50,198 bases of DNA, taken from the NCBI GenBank assembly GCA_947474705.1, contig CANJJS010000029.1, positions 1-50,198 of the forward strand. The letters are read 5' to 3'. Positions 19,730 to 29,308 of this stretch are shown one piece after another (position 1 is the stretch's first letter; the number at the start of each line of letters is the position of its first letter). A program made the position numbers and the translations under genes. Source of the DNA: Acetobacteraceae bacterium (GTDB lineage: Bacteria > Pseudomonadota > Alphaproteobacteria > Acetobacterales > Acetobacteraceae). Under the pieces are notes generated by a model. The model made no database searches. It worked only from the letters and a program-made list of their open reading frames with translations, and was not told the origin of the DNA.

Positions 19730-20722
19730 TCATCTCATGCCGCCATGCGCTTCGGCGACAATCGCGAAGGAGCGCTTGCGCTTCTCGTGATCGAAGACAT
19801 TGCCGGTGACGATGAGTTCGTCGGCGCCGGTGCGTTCGGCGAAGGCGTTCAGCCCCGCGCGGACGGTTTCCATGGAGCCAACAACGGCGGCGGACAGGGA
19901 GTCCGCGAGCATCGCGCGGCCGTAATGGTCGATGCGGGACTCAAGATCCGGGATGGGGGGCGGCAGGCGGGCGGGACGTCCCCTGCGAATATTCAGAAAA
20001 GATTGTTGCTGGGACGAGAAGAGGTAGCGTGCTTCCTCGTCCGTGTCGGCGGCGACCACGTTCAGGCCCAGCATGACGTTGGGTTTGGTGAGTTGGGCGG
20101 AGGGGCGGAAGTGTTGGCGGTAGGTGGCGATGGCCTCCATCATCATTCCTGGTGCGAAATGGGACGCGAAGGCGTAGGGTAGGCCGAGAATGGCGGCGAG
20201 TTGGGCGCCGTAGGTGCTGGACCCAAGAATCCAGACCGGAATGTTCAGGCCCGCGCCGGGCACCGCCTGGACAGCCTGATTTTCCTGGACCGGCTGGAAG
20301 TAGGCCATGAGTTCGACGACGTCCTGGGGGAATTCGTCGCCGGAACTGTTGAGATTGCGGCGCATGGCGCGGGCGGTGATCTGGTCGGAGCCGGGGGCTC
20401 TGCCAAGGCCGAGTTCGACGCGGCCGGGGTGCAGCGCGGCGAGGGTGCCGAATTGTTCCGCGATCAGCAGGGGGGCGTGGTTGGGCAGCATGATGCCGCC
20501 GGACCCGATCGTGATCGTTTTGGTCCCGGCGGCGACGTGCGCGAGTGCGACGGCGGTCGCGGCGCTGGCGATGCCGGGCAGGTTGTGATGCTCGGCCATC
20601 CAGTAGCGGCGAAAGCCCAGGGCCTCGACGTGTTGGGCGAGGTCGAGGGAATTTCGGAGAGCCGTGCCGGCGTCGCTGCCTTCGGCGATGGGGGAGAGGT
20701 CGAGAACGGAGAGAGGTACCAT
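19730..20722 (-). CDS. LLM-class flavin-dependent oxidoreductase (luciferase-like)
   Basis: This 330-residue TIM-barrel flavoprotein belongs to the bacterial luciferase-like monooxygenase group related to YhbW. Typical segments are [37 protein letters not shown] near residues 32-48, [19 protein letters not shown] and [15 protein letters not shown]. These proteins use reduced FMN from a separate reductase to oxygenate small molecules or act as FMN-dependent oxidoreductases. It follows the dppC-like gene by 49 bases on the same strand and is probably the last gene of the ABC operon, so it may act on the imported solute. The start at 20722 gives the family's usual N-terminus. Confidence 0.9.
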   Translation of the reverse strand: MVPLSVLDLSPIAEGSDAGTALRNSLDLAQHVEALGFRRYWMAEHHNLPGIASAATAVALAHVAAGTKTITIGSGGIMLPNHAPLLIAEQFGTLAALHPGRVELGLGRAPGSDQITARAMRRNLNSSGDEFPQDVVELMAYFQPVQENQAVQAVPGAGLNIPVWILGSSTYGAQLAAILGLPYAFASHFAPGMMMEAIATYRQHFRPSAQLTKPNVMLGLNVVAADTDEEARYLFSSQQQSFLNIRRGRPARLPPPIPDLESRIDHYGRAMLADSLSAAVVGSMETVRAGLNAFAERTGADELIVTGNVFDHEKRKRSFAIVAEAHGGMR

Positions 20723-20771
20723 GGGGGGACCATGGCATTTTTGGCGGCGCGGTTAAAGGCCGGTGCCGGTT

Positions 20772-21608
20772 TCAGCGCCGGCGCGCGGTGGGGTCGAGGG
20801 CCTCTCGTAGTGCTTCGCCGAGTGTGTTGAAGGCGAGCGCCGTGAGAAGGATGGCGATGCCGGGCGGGTACATCTGTTCGGGCGCGATTTCCATGTAGTT
20901 GTAGGCTCGGGCGAGCATGGAGCCCCAACTGGGTTGTGGGGGCTGGACGCCCAGGCCGAGGAAGCTGAGGGAGGCTTCGGCGAGGAGGGCGACGGCGAGA
21001 AGCAAGGTAATTTGCACAATCACCGGCTGAATGGCGTTGGGCATGATGTGGCGGGGGATGATTCGCCAGGCGCTGGCGCCGAAGCAGCGGGCGGCGTCGA
21101 CGTAGAGTTCTTGTTTGACGACCAAGGTTTGGGCTCGGACGAGGCGGGCGAGCTGCGGGGAAAAGACGATCCCGACGGCGATCATTCCGTTCGTAAGACC
21201 GATGCCGAGGGCGCCAGTGACTCCAATGGCGAGGACGATAGCCGGGAAAGACAGCAAGGTGTCGATGATCCGGCTGACGATGTCGTCGACCCAGCCGCCA
21301 AGGAAGCCGGCGAGGAGCCCGACGGGAATGCCAAGCAACGAGGCGACGGCCACCGCCAGAAAACTGGCATAGAGGGTGGCGGGGGCGCCGTGGATGAGGC
21401 GGCTGAAGACGTCGCGTCCCAGATCGTCGGTGCCCAGGAGGTGGGCCAGGGTTGGTTCCGCGAGGGTATCGTTCGCGTTTTGGGCGGTGGGAAGGTACGG
21501 CGCGATCGCGGGCGCGAAGATCGCGAGGACGAAGAGGCCGGCGAGGAAGACCAAGCTTAGGCCGGCGGCGGGCCGATCTCGCATCCAATCGAACAGAGCA
21601 CGGATCAT
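20772..21608 (-). CDS. ABC transporter permease, DppC/OppC type
   Basis: This is a 278-residue inner-membrane permease with about six helices. The N-terminal OppC_N segment (AGLSLVFLAGLFVLAIFAP) and LGTDDLGRDVFSRLIHGA are characteristic of DppC, as is the EAA loop region (VDAARCFGASAWRIIPRHI) that docks with the ATPases. The C-terminus has EASLSFLGLGVQPPQPSWG. Its ATG overlaps the stop of the dppB-like gene (ATGA). It pairs with that gene to form the channel for the peptide/opine/nickel-type solute recognised by the binding proteins of the operon. Confidence 0.93.
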   Translation of the reverse strand: MIRALFDWMRDRPAAGLSLVFLAGLFVLAIFAPAIAPYLPTAQNANDTLAEPTLAHLLGTDDLGRDVFSRLIHGAPATLYASFLAVAVASLLGIPVGLLAGFLGGWVDDIVSRIIDTLLSFPAIVLAIGVTGALGIGLTNGMIAVGIVFSPQLARLVRAQTLVVKQELYVDAARCFGASAWRIIPRHIMPNAIQPVIVQITLLLAVALLAEASLSFLGLGVQPPQPSWGSMLARAYNYMEIAPEQMYPPGIAILLTALAFNTLGEALREALDPTARRR

Positions 21609-22540
21609 GCGCGGCCGACCCGCGGATCGAGGACCGCGTAGAGAATGTCGATGAGCAAATTCATGCAGATGACGATGACGACCATCGACAGGACGACTCC
21701 TTGCACAACCGGAAAGTCTTTGTGGATGGCGGCGTGGACGATCAGGCTGCCCATGCCGGGAATGGCGAACACGGCCTCGACGACGACTGTAGCGCCCAGA
21801 AGGCGGTTTACCAGGAGGCCGACGACGGTGAGGAGGGTGACGGAGACATTTTTCAGGCCATGTTTCCACAGGATGGCGGTGGGAGACAGGCCTTTGGCGT
21901 GCAAAGTGCGGACGTATTGGGAGGAGAGGATTTCGATTAAAGCGGAGCGAAGCTGGCGCGCGACTTCGGCGATGCCGCCAGCGGCGAGGGCGAAGGCCGG
22001 GAGCGCCGCGTGGAGCAGCGCTTTGGATGGGTCTTTCGACAATGCCACGGCCCCGGTGGCCGGAAAAATGTTCCAATTAAGGGCGAAAGTGGCGACCAGG
22101 ATCATGGCGAGCCAAAAGTTTGGCAAAGCGACACCAAGGGAAGCGAAACTGGTCACAAATGTGTCGAGGCGGGAGCCGGGTCTGGTGGCGGCGACGATGC
22201 CAAGCGGGATACCGACGACCAAAGAGATTGTCAGGGACAGGGAGACAATAAGAAGAGTCGTGGGGAAACGGTGCAGAATTTGATCGAGGACAGGCTCGTT
22301 CGAAAGGTAGGAGCGGGACAGGTCCAAATGGGCGGCGTTCCACAGCCATTTTCCGTATTGCACGAAAAATGGCTGATCCAGGCCGTATGCCTGGCGGATC
22401 TGGGCGATGCGGGCGTCGGTCGCGTTCTCGCCCGCGAGGGTGACGGCGATGTCGCCGGGGACGAGTTGCAGCAGGCCGAAGACGACGAAGGTCGCCAGCA
22501 CGATCACGGGAAGAATTTGCAGAAGGCGCCGCCCGATCAT
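21605..22540 (-). CDS. ABC transporter permease, DppB/OppB type
   Basis: The 311-residue inner-membrane protein begins MIGRRLLQILPVIVLATFVV, the usual first helix of DppB. It has QLVPGDIAVTLAGENA, RQAYGLDQPFFVQYGKWLW and DLSRSYLSNEPVLDQI before the core, an EAA loop (YVRTLHAKGLSPTAILWKHG) and the family's AIPGMGSLIVHAAI segment. The ATG at 22540 lies four bases after the stop of the preceding binding protein, so I reject the longer frame to 22657 that overlaps it. It works with the DppC-type permease downstream. Confidence 0.93.
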   Translation of the reverse strand: MIGRRLLQILPVIVLATFVVFGLLQLVPGDIAVTLAGENATDARIAQIRQAYGLDQPFFVQYGKWLWNAAHLDLSRSYLSNEPVLDQILHRFPTTLLIVSLSLTISLVVGIPLGIVAATRPGSRLDTFVTSFASLGVALPNFWLAMILVATFALNWNIFPATGAVALSKDPSKALLHAALPAFALAAGGIAEVARQLRSALIEILSSQYVRTLHAKGLSPTAILWKHGLKNVSVTLLTVVGLLVNRLLGATVVVEAVFAIPGMGSLIVHAAIHKDFPVVQGVVLSMVVIVICMNLLIDILYAVLDPRVGRA

Positions 22541-22544
22541 GGGA

Positions 22545-24092
22545 TCAGGCTTCCAGCCAGACGTCTTCGAATTTGCATTTTCCCAGAAGGTTCGGGCGGA
22601 AATCCTTGACCTTTTGGGTGTGGGCGTCGAGTTCGAACTGGAAGACCAGCGGGACAACCAGAGCGTTTTCCGTCACGATTTTTTGCAATTTGGAAAATGC
22701 CTTTTTGCGGCTGGGAATGTCCTCGTATCCGCGGGTCTCCAGCAGCGCGGGCCCGATTTCGGGAACCGTCTCGATGCGGCTGGCGTTATAGAAGGACCCG
22801 GCGCCGAACATGAGCTTATAGGTTTGGCTGGGGTCGGGGCGGCCGGTCCAGGCACTGAGGTAGAGGTCGCCTTTTTTCTCGGCGAAGAAAGCGTTGGTCT
22901 GTTGCGGGATGGTGCCGGCGTAGGACGTCACCCTGATCCCGATTTTTCGAAATTGCTCGATCAACACTTCAAGCCGCTGCTGCGACCGCTGGTCGGAATA
23001 AACAGCGATATTGACATCCAGCCCATCGGGATAACCCGCGTCGCCCAGCAGCTTCTTCGCCTTCGCCGGATCGTATGGATAGGCCTTCGCCATTTCCGCG
23101 TCGTGCGCCCAGTGGGATTTGGGCAACGACAAGGTCGCGGGTTCGGACAGACCGGCCATGGTGGCCTTGTTGAATTCCTCACGATCGATGGCGTAATTGA
23201 TCGCCTGACGGACGCGAACATCGTTCATCGGCTTGCGGCCGAAATTGATATAGAGCTGGATGCAATACAGCGTCGGACCCGTGACGGAGACAAGGTTCTT
23301 CGACCGATCCACGATCGGCTTTTGTTGCGGCGACAGGTAGTAAACCAGATCGTTCTGACCGGCGATGACGGAGCGGAGGCCGGTGTTGACCTCCTGGATC
23401 ACGCTGAATTCGACGCCGTCGAGGTAAGGGCGTTTTGGGTCCCAGTATTTCTCGTGACGGGTGACGACGATTTTCTCGCTATCGGCCCAACTCACGAATT
23501 TCCAGGGACCGGCGCCAACCGGTTTGCGGTCGTGGTCCTTCCCGAGCGCTTTCACAGCCGTGGGCGAACACATCATGCCCGCGCGGTCCGACAGGATCAG
23601 CGGCAGCGCGGTGTCGGGCTGGCTGAGTTTCAATGTGACCTGAAGCGGGCCGGTTACGGCGACGGAGGCGACAGTGGCGAGGTCGGGTTTGACGTTGGAC
23701 CGCGGGTCTTCGCGAATACGATCGAGATTGAACTTTACCGCGTCGGCATCGCAGGATGTATCGTCGTGGAACACAATTCCGGGCCGCAGGTTCAGGACGA
23801 AAGTCAGTGGGTCAGGATAAGACCAGGATAAAGCCAGGCCCGGCTTCGGTTCCAGCGTCGCGTAGTCGAAAGCAACCAGCGAATCGAACATCGTATAAAG
23901 GAAAATATGGTCGGAGCCGCCGCTCCCGGTGGTGGGATCGAGGGTCGTTGGGTTGGTCCAGGCGGAAACTCTCAAAACGCCGCCTTTTCGCGGCGCCGCG
24001 TTGGCGGTGCCCGATACGGTGGCGCCGGCGGCGAGGACGGCCAGAAAAGCACGGCGGTCGAGTTCGGTCATTGGCTTGGATCCATTGGTCAT
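22545..24092 (-). CDS. ABC solute-binding protein, family 5, with Tat leader (copy B2)
   Basis: This is a 515-residue periplasmic receptor with a twin-arginine-like leader (ELDRRAFLAVLAAGATVSG) and the family 5 fold: LRPGIVFHDDTSCDADAVK, KPVGAGPWKFVSWADSEKI, NDVRVRQAINYAIDREEFN. It is closely similar over its whole length to the receptor encoded at 26061-27587; both end with an LLGK-x-x-FE-x-VWL tail. The ATG at 24092 overlaps the stop of the ATPase gene (ATGA); a second ATG at 24071 is also possible. Having two near-copies either side of the ATPase pair suggests duplication and divergence of specificity. Confidence 0.9.
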   Translation of the reverse strand: MTNGSKPMTELDRRAFLAVLAAGATVSGTANAAPRKGGVLRVSAWTNPTTLDPTTGSGGSDHIFLYTMFDSLVAFDYATLEPKPGLALSWSYPDPLTFVLNLRPGIVFHDDTSCDADAVKFNLDRIREDPRSNVKPDLATVASVAVTGPLQVTLKLSQPDTALPLILSDRAGMMCSPTAVKALGKDHDRKPVGAGPWKFVSWADSEKIVVTRHEKYWDPKRPYLDGVEFSVIQEVNTGLRSVIAGQNDLVYYLSPQQKPIVDRSKNLVSVTGPTLYCIQLYINFGRKPMNDVRVRQAINYAIDREEFNKATMAGLSEPATLSLPKSHWAHDAEMAKAYPYDPAKAKKLLGDAGYPDGLDVNIAVYSDQRSQQRLEVLIEQFRKIGIRVTSYAGTIPQQTNAFFAEKKGDLYLSAWTGRPDPSQTYKLMFGAGSFYNASRIETVPEIGPALLETRGYEDIPSRKKAFSKLQKIVTENALVVPLVFQFELDAHTQKVKDFRPNLLGKCKFEDVWLEA

Positions 24093-25057
24093 GGCCGTGG
24101 TTCGGCGAAGTGGCAGGCGGCGAAATGTCCGGGTTCCATTTCTCGCCAGTCCGGCGTTTTGGACGCGCAGAGGTCCTTGGCGATCGGGCATCGCGTGCGG
24201 AACCGGCAGCCGGAAGGCGGGTTGGTGGGACTGGGGATTTCTCCCTGGAGGACGATGCGTTGGCCCGTGCGCATGTGGGAGGGCAGCGGGACGGGCTCCG
24301 CCGACATCAGCGCTTCGGTGTAGGGATGGTAGGGACGAGAAACCAGCGCCTCGGGCGCGCCAAGCTCCATGAAGGCGCCAAGATACATGACGGCGATGCG
24401 CGAACTGACGTGGGAGACGACGCCAAGATCGTGGGTAATGAACAGATAGGTCAGCCCGAATTCGCGTTGCAGATCGGCGAACAGGTTCAGAATTCCGGCG
24501 CGGATGGAAACGTCCAGGGCCGCCACAACCTCGTCGCAAACAATCAGTTTCGGCCGGACCGTCAAAACGCGGGCGATATTGACGCGCTGCTTCTGACCTC
24601 CGGAGAGCTCGTGCGGATAGCGTGTCGAAAATTCCGGCGCGATCCCGACACGGTCCAGCATCTCCAGCGCGACCCGGTCTCTGTCCCCAGACGGAACCGT
24701 GCCCGCGATATCGAGCGGTTCGCGGACGGAGCGCAAAATGGTCATGCGCGGATTCAACGCGGCGTTGGGGTCCTGGAACACAATCTGATACTCGCGGCGG
24801 GCGCGCCGGAGCTCGGCGGCGGAGAGATCGTGCGGATTACCCCCATTGTGGAGAACCCGTCCCTCCGTCGGTTTCAGCAGGCAAACGACCGCGCGGCCCA
24901 AGGTGGATTTGCCCGAACCGGACTCGCCGATGATGCCGAACGTCTCGCCGGGTTGCACGGCGAAGCTGACACCATCGACGGCCTTCACGGTTTCCTTGCG
25001 GTCGCGGGTGGGAAAAAGAACCCGCAAATTTTCGACGGCGACGATGGGCTGGGTCAT
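24089..25057 (-). CDS. ABC transporter ATP-binding protein, DppF/OppF type
   Basis: This is a 322-residue cytosolic ATPase with Walker A GESGSGKST (about residues 43-51), Q-loop IVFQDPNAALNP, signature LSGGQKQRVNIARVL and Walker B LIVCDEVVAALDVS. The C-terminal oligopeptide-transporter region has GEIPSPTNPPSGCRFRTRCP, with Cys residues typical of the family. The residue after the catalytic Glu in Walker B is Val instead of the usual Pro (DEVVAALD versus DEPVSALD); activity should be kept because D and E are present. ATGA overlaps join it to both neighbours. Confidence 0.94.
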   Translation of the reverse strand: MTQPIVAVENLRVLFPTRDRKETVKAVDGVSFAVQPGETFGIIGESGSGKSTLGRAVVCLLKPTEGRVLHNGGNPHDLSAAELRRARREYQIVFQDPNAALNPRMTILRSVREPLDIAGTVPSGDRDRVALEMLDRVGIAPEFSTRYPHELSGGQKQRVNIARVLTVRPKLIVCDEVVAALDVSIRAGILNLFADLQREFGLTYLFITHDLGVVSHVSSRIAVMYLGAFMELGAPEALVSRPYHPYTEALMSAEPVPLPSHMRTGQRIVLQGEIPSPTNPPSGCRFRTRCPIAKDLCASKTPDWREMEPGHFAACHFAEPRP

Positions 25058-26064
25058 GCGACTTTTTCCAGCTCTGTCAAAGCACCCGGCAAATCCAGGT
25101 CCGCGTGTCTGGCACAGCGAACCAGATGGTCTGGCGCGGCGGATGCCATGATTTGAGGGGCATCGCACCCAGGTTGAGCATGCGCGCAACGCGCCGCGAA
25201 CCGGCAACCGGCGGGCATGTCGCGAAGCGACGGCACCCGGCCAGAAATCGAAGGCAGCGCCGCGCCCCTTGGCGACAATCTCGGGAGAGACCGTAACAAT
25301 CCCGATGTGTAAGGATGACGCGGACGGACCAACGCGAAATCCACCGGCGCGTCCTCGACGACCTGCCCCGCGTACATCGTGATCATCCGCGTACAGGTTT
25401 CCGCGATCACACCCAGATCGTGCGATATAAACAACAGCGCCGTGCCAGTGCGCGACGAGAGATCGAGAAGAAGGTCGATAATTTGCGCCTGGATGGTGAC
25501 GTCCAGCGCCGTCGTCGGTTCGTCGGCGATAAGAAGCCGCGGTTCGCAAACCAACGCGATCGCGATCATCGCGCGCTGACGCATCCCGCCGGAAAGCTGA
25601 TGCGGGTAAGAGTCATGGACACGTTCCGGACTGGAAATGCCTACGCTGGCCAGCGCGGCGACGGCGCGAGTCCGCGCATCCTCCCGCGTCGCGCCGAAAT
25701 GCACACGAATGGTCTCGCCAATCTGCTGGCCAATGGTGAAAACAGGGTCGAGCGCGCTCATCGGCTCCTGGAAAATCATGCCGATCTTGCGCCCCCGGAC
25801 CCGGCGCAACGCACGCGGCGCCAGACCGATGATGTTCTGCCCCTCGAACATCGCGCTGCCCTCGACACGGCTGGTCGCGGCCGGCAACAACCCCAACAGC
25901 GCGAGCCCCGTGACGGTCTTGCCACAGCCGGATTCGCCAACAATACCAACCCGCTCGCCCGGCTGGATCGAGAACGCAACGTCCCTGGTGGCCTGAACCT
26001 CCTGGCGGCCCATGCGGAAATGGACGCCAAGACCGGAAACGGCAAGGAGCGGTTCGCCGTTCAT
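25054..26064 (-). CDS. ABC transporter ATP-binding protein, DppD/OppD type
   Basis: This is a 336-residue cytosolic ATPase with Walker A GESGCGKT (about residues 44-51), Q-loop MIFQEPMSALDPV, signature LSGGMRQRAMIAIAL, Walker B LLIADEPTTALDVT and switch His in LFISHDLGVIAE. The C-terminal oligo_HPY part contains PYTSGLLRSLP and MPAGCRFAARCAHAQPGCD. The ATG at 26064 overlaps the stop of the preceding binding protein (ATGA), so I prefer it to the in-frame codon at 26076. It forms the heterodimeric motor with the DppF-type ATPase downstream. Confidence 0.94.
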   Translation of the reverse strand: MNGEPLLAVSGLGVHFRMGRQEVQATRDVAFSIQPGERVGIVGESGCGKTVTGLALLGLLPAATSRVEGSAMFEGQNIIGLAPRALRRVRGRKIGMIFQEPMSALDPVFTIGQQIGETIRVHFGATREDARTRAVAALASVGISSPERVHDSYPHQLSGGMRQRAMIAIALVCEPRLLIADEPTTALDVTIQAQIIDLLLDLSSRTGTALLFISHDLGVIAETCTRMITMYAGQVVEDAPVDFALVRPRHPYTSGLLRSLPRLSPRGAALPSISGRVPSLRDMPAGCRFAARCAHAQPGCDAPQIMASAAPDHLVRCARHADLDLPGALTELEKVA

Positions 26065-27587
26065 GCGTCCAGCCAAACCGCTTCGAAGCGGGGTTTGCCA
26101 AGAAGGTTTGGTTTGAAACCTTTTACCTTGGCGGTGTGAGCATCCATTTCAAACTGGAATTGCAACGGCACAACCAAGGCATTCTCGAACACCAGCTTTT
26201 GCATCCGCGCGAACGCCTTTTTCCTCTCCGGAATTCCCTGATCCCTCCGCGTATCCGCCAGCGCCTGGGCCAGTTCAGGCACCGGATCGGCGCGCCCGAC
26301 GTTGTAAAACGCATCCTTCCCGAACATAAGCTGATAGGTCTGAGTCGGATCCGGACGGCCGGTCCAGGAACTGAGATACGCGTCGTGCTTTTTTTCCACG
26401 AAAAAGGCACTGGTGGAACTGGGAATCACGCCGTTGGTGAATTTCGCGCGAATGCCAGACTTCTGGAACTGCTCAATCAGAACCTCCTCCCTCTGCACCG
26501 CGCGCTGGTCGGAAGTACCTTGAATATCCAGTTCGAAACCGTCCTTATATCCGGCCTGATTCAACAGATATTTCGCCTTGTCGGGATCGTACGGATAAAG
26601 ACTGGCGGCCTCTTTATCGTACGCCCAATGGGAAGTGGGAACCATCAAATGCGCCGGTTCGGCCAAACCGTTGGCGGTGGCCTTATTGAAGGCCTCGCGA
26701 TCGACGGCGTAATTCAGGGCCTGGCGGACACGCACATCGTTCAGCGGCTTGCGGCCAAAATTGAGGAACATCTGAATGCACCACAACGTCGGCCCGGTCA
26801 CGGGAACCAGACTCTTCGCCCGATCGACAATGGCTTTTTGCTGCGGCGACAGGAAAAAGACAAAATCGTTCTGACCCGCGATGACCGAACGCAGACCGGT
26901 GTTGACCTCCGGAATGGCGGCCAGCTCGACCCCATCGAGATACGGCAAACCCGGCTTCCAATAACGCTCGTGACGCGTCACCACGACTTTCTCGTTGTCG
27001 GCCCAGGAAACGAACTTCCACGGGCCAGAACCAACGGGCTCGCGAGAATGCCTGCCCCCCCGCTCCGCCGCCGCCGCCGGCGACACGATCATGCCGGAAC
27101 GATCGGACAGAATCAGCGGCAAAGCCGTGTCAGGCTCGCTGAGATCGAGCGTCACCTGCATCGGCCCGGTGACCCGCACGTCGCGAATGGTCGCGAGATC
27201 GGTCTTCACATTCGACATCGCGCCGCCACGGGCGCGATCGAGATTGAATTTCACCGCGTTGGCGTCGAGCGGAGTACCGTCGTGAAAAACCACGCCAGGC
27301 CGAATGTCGAGCACCATGCTCAAAGGAGTCGGAAACGACCACGCCGAGGCAAGGCCGGGCCGCGGCTCCAGCGTCGCCGGATCCCATTCCACCAACGTAT
27401 CGTAGAGCGTATAAAGGTAAACATGATCGCTCCCCGCGGTCCCGGTCACGGGATCCAGCGAAGAAGGATTGGTCGGCGCCGAAACCCGCAGCACCCCTCC
27501 CCTTTTCGGTAGCGTTTGCGCCTGCGCTCCCAAACCAGCGGCGGTACCAACCAATGCCAGAAATTCTCTGCGTCCTGGACGGTTCAT
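26061..27587 (-). CDS. ABC solute-binding protein, family 5, with Tat leader (copy B1)
   Basis: This 508-residue receptor has a twin-arginine leader (GRREFLALVGTAAGLG) and the same fold as copy B2 at 22545-24092. Shared segments include PDTALPLILSDR, GPWKFVSWAD, VNTGLRSVIAGQND and the closing LLGK motif. By eye well over half of aligned residues agree. The start codon overlaps the stop of the preceding receptor gene (ATGA), which makes it the second of three receptors in one operon. Differences in the middle (the segment before LSPQQK and the ANGLAEPAHLMV loop) may set ligand preference. The ligand is unknown; peptides, opines and esters are all used by this family. Confidence 0.9.
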   Translation of the reverse strand: MNRPGRREFLALVGTAAGLGAQAQTLPKRGGVLRVSAPTNPSSLDPVTGTAGSDHVYLYTLYDTLVEWDPATLEPRPGLASAWSFPTPLSMVLDIRPGVVFHDGTPLDANAVKFNLDRARGGAMSNVKTDLATIRDVRVTGPMQVTLDLSEPDTALPLILSDRSGMIVSPAAAAERGGRHSREPVGSGPWKFVSWADNEKVVVTRHERYWKPGLPYLDGVELAAIPEVNTGLRSVIAGQNDFVFFLSPQQKAIVDRAKSLVPVTGPTLWCIQMFLNFGRKPLNDVRVRQALNYAVDREAFNKATANGLAEPAHLMVPTSHWAYDKEAASLYPYDPDKAKYLLNQAGYKDGFELDIQGTSDQRAVQREEVLIEQFQKSGIRAKFTNGVIPSSTSAFFVEKKHDAYLSSWTGRPDPTQTYQLMFGKDAFYNVGRADPVPELAQALADTRRDQGIPERKKAFARMQKLVFENALVVPLQFQFEMDAHTAKVKGFKPNLLGKPRFEAVWLDA

Positions 27588-29152
27588 TTGCAGTTCGCTC
27601 CAATGCGCGTGTCGTTCAAACGATCGCTTCCGGTGGGGAGGTAGGCCGGCAGATTCGAAATGCAGCCGGGGCGAAACGCATAGACGTTGGACCGGGTCAT
27701 GACCGGAATGTGGGAGACCTGCTCAGTCATGATCCGCGCGACATTTCGCAGAATGACGACGCGCCTCGGGTCGGTGGCATCCAGCAGCCGCGCCTCCCGC
27801 AGCAGCTTATCGATCTCGGGCACAACGGCGCCGCCGGCGTTGACGGACCCGCCGGTGCCACCAACCTCCTGAAATGTTTGCAACGGATCGCCGCGCCCGC
27901 CCCAACGCCCCATGAACATGTCGCCACGGCCCGGCGGCTTATGGAATTGCGTATATTGCGAAACATCGACGATATCGAATTTCAGCCGAAACCCCGACTC
28001 CGCCGCCATGGCCTGAATCGCCTGAGTCAGCAGCTTATATTCGCTGGTGTTGAGCACCAGCCAGTTGATATCGATGCCATCCTTGTAACCCGCCTCGGCC
28101 AGCAAGGCCCGGGCTTTCGCCGTGTCGTAAGGATAGAGTTTTTCCAAAGCGGGATCGTAAAACGGCGAAGCGGCGGAATAAAGCTGCACCGTCGGTTTCG
28201 CGGCGCCAAATCCCAGCGCGTCGGCGATTTCGGGACGGTTGAGCGCATGCATCAGCGCCTGACGCACTTTCAGATTGTTGAACGGCGGGCGGCCGGTGTT
28301 CGGATAAATATCCCAAACACTGTCTTTTTCGTTCACCTGCACCGCGAGCCCGGCGGCTTTGGCATCGGGAATCTGCCGCGGATCGATCAACGCCAGATTG
28401 ATCTGCCCGGACCGCAACGCGTTCAACCGCGCGGCGGCTTCGGGAACGAAACGATGCTCCAACCCCGCCGGCCGGCCCTCGATCCCACCCCAATAGGCCT
28501 CGAACCGTTCCGTTTTCATCCGGACGGCGGCATCGAACGACGTCACGCGATAGGGACCCGCGCCAATGGGCTTCAGGGTCGCGCCAAACGCATCCGGCGT
28601 CAGCGCCGCCGGCCCGATCATCATCCCGCCCTGGGCCGCCAGCAAATAGGGCATCTGGCCATTGGGCTCGTTCAGCTTCAGACGAACCGTGCCGGGCGAC
28701 AACACCTCCACCGCCGCGATGCGATTGACCGTGTCGAGGATCGTCGTGCCGGCCTTGGAACCCAGCGCCTTGCCCCGGTTCAGATTGGCGGCGACAGCGG
28801 CGGCATCGAATTTCGTGCCGTCGTGGAACGTGACACCTGGCCTCAGGGTCAACGTGAACTCGGTCAGATCGGCATTATATGTCCACGACAACGCCAGCTT
28901 TGGCTGCAATCCGCCCGCCGGGTCCAGACCCACCAGCGAGTCGTAGACGGCGATCAACGGCAGTTGCGCGATACCGCTGGTGCTCTGCGGCTCCGCCGGG
29001 TCCAGAGACTGATTGCCGGAGGCATCGAAAAAAACCAGCACGGCCTTGGTATTGGCGGGTTCGCCGGCTGCCCGGACGGATCCGGCCAGACCCGCGGCAC
29101 ACAGCCCGAATGCCAGGCAGCCAACCCACAGGCGGCGGGCCAATAAGCGCAT
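27584..29152 (-). CDS. ABC solute-binding protein, family 5, first gene of the ABC operon (copy A)
   Basis: The 522-residue receptor has a Sec signal (LWVGCLAFGLCAAGLAGSVR). It is of a different subtype from copies B1 and B2 and is a paralogue of the orphan receptor in the TRAP operon (17334-18872). The two share FHDGTK, PIGAGP, EAYWGG-x-EGRPAG, a DV-(SQ)-x-TQF stretch and the closing PGC-x-x-NL-x-AYLP pattern. The ATG is preceded by a GGGGG-rich site. The 156 bases between this start and prs must hold the operon promoter; no clear -35/-10 pair stands out to me. Confidence 0.9.
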   Translation of the reverse strand: MRLLARRLWVGCLAFGLCAAGLAGSVRAAGEPANTKAVLVFFDASGNQSLDPAEPQSTSGIAQLPLIAVYDSLVGLDPAGGLQPKLALSWTYNADLTEFTLTLRPGVTFHDGTKFDAAAVAANLNRGKALGSKAGTTILDTVNRIAAVEVLSPGTVRLKLNEPNGQMPYLLAAQGGMMIGPAALTPDAFGATLKPIGAGPYRVTSFDAAVRMKTERFEAYWGGIEGRPAGLEHRFVPEAAARLNALRSGQINLALIDPRQIPDAKAAGLAVQVNEKDSVWDIYPNTGRPPFNNLKVRQALMHALNRPEIADALGFGAAKPTVQLYSAASPFYDPALEKLYPYDTAKARALLAEAGYKDGIDINWLVLNTSEYKLLTQAIQAMAAESGFRLKFDIVDVSQYTQFHKPPGRGDMFMGRWGGRGDPLQTFQEVGGTGGSVNAGGAVVPEIDKLLREARLLDATDPRRVVILRNVARIMTEQVSHIPVMTRSNVYAFRPGCISNLPAYLPTGSDRLNDTRIGANCK

Positions 29153-29308
29153 GTTACCCCCAGGACGTCCCGTTTCGCGTCACCATGCCCCGCCCCGCCG
29201 CGCCTGTCCATGAAGCGGCCAGGCCCGCCCGGGTGGCGCCGCCGCGGGTTTTCTGCTTAGAAGCGCCGGTTCGCTCCGGTCCTCCCTCCAGCCAAACGGC
29301 GCCGCCCC

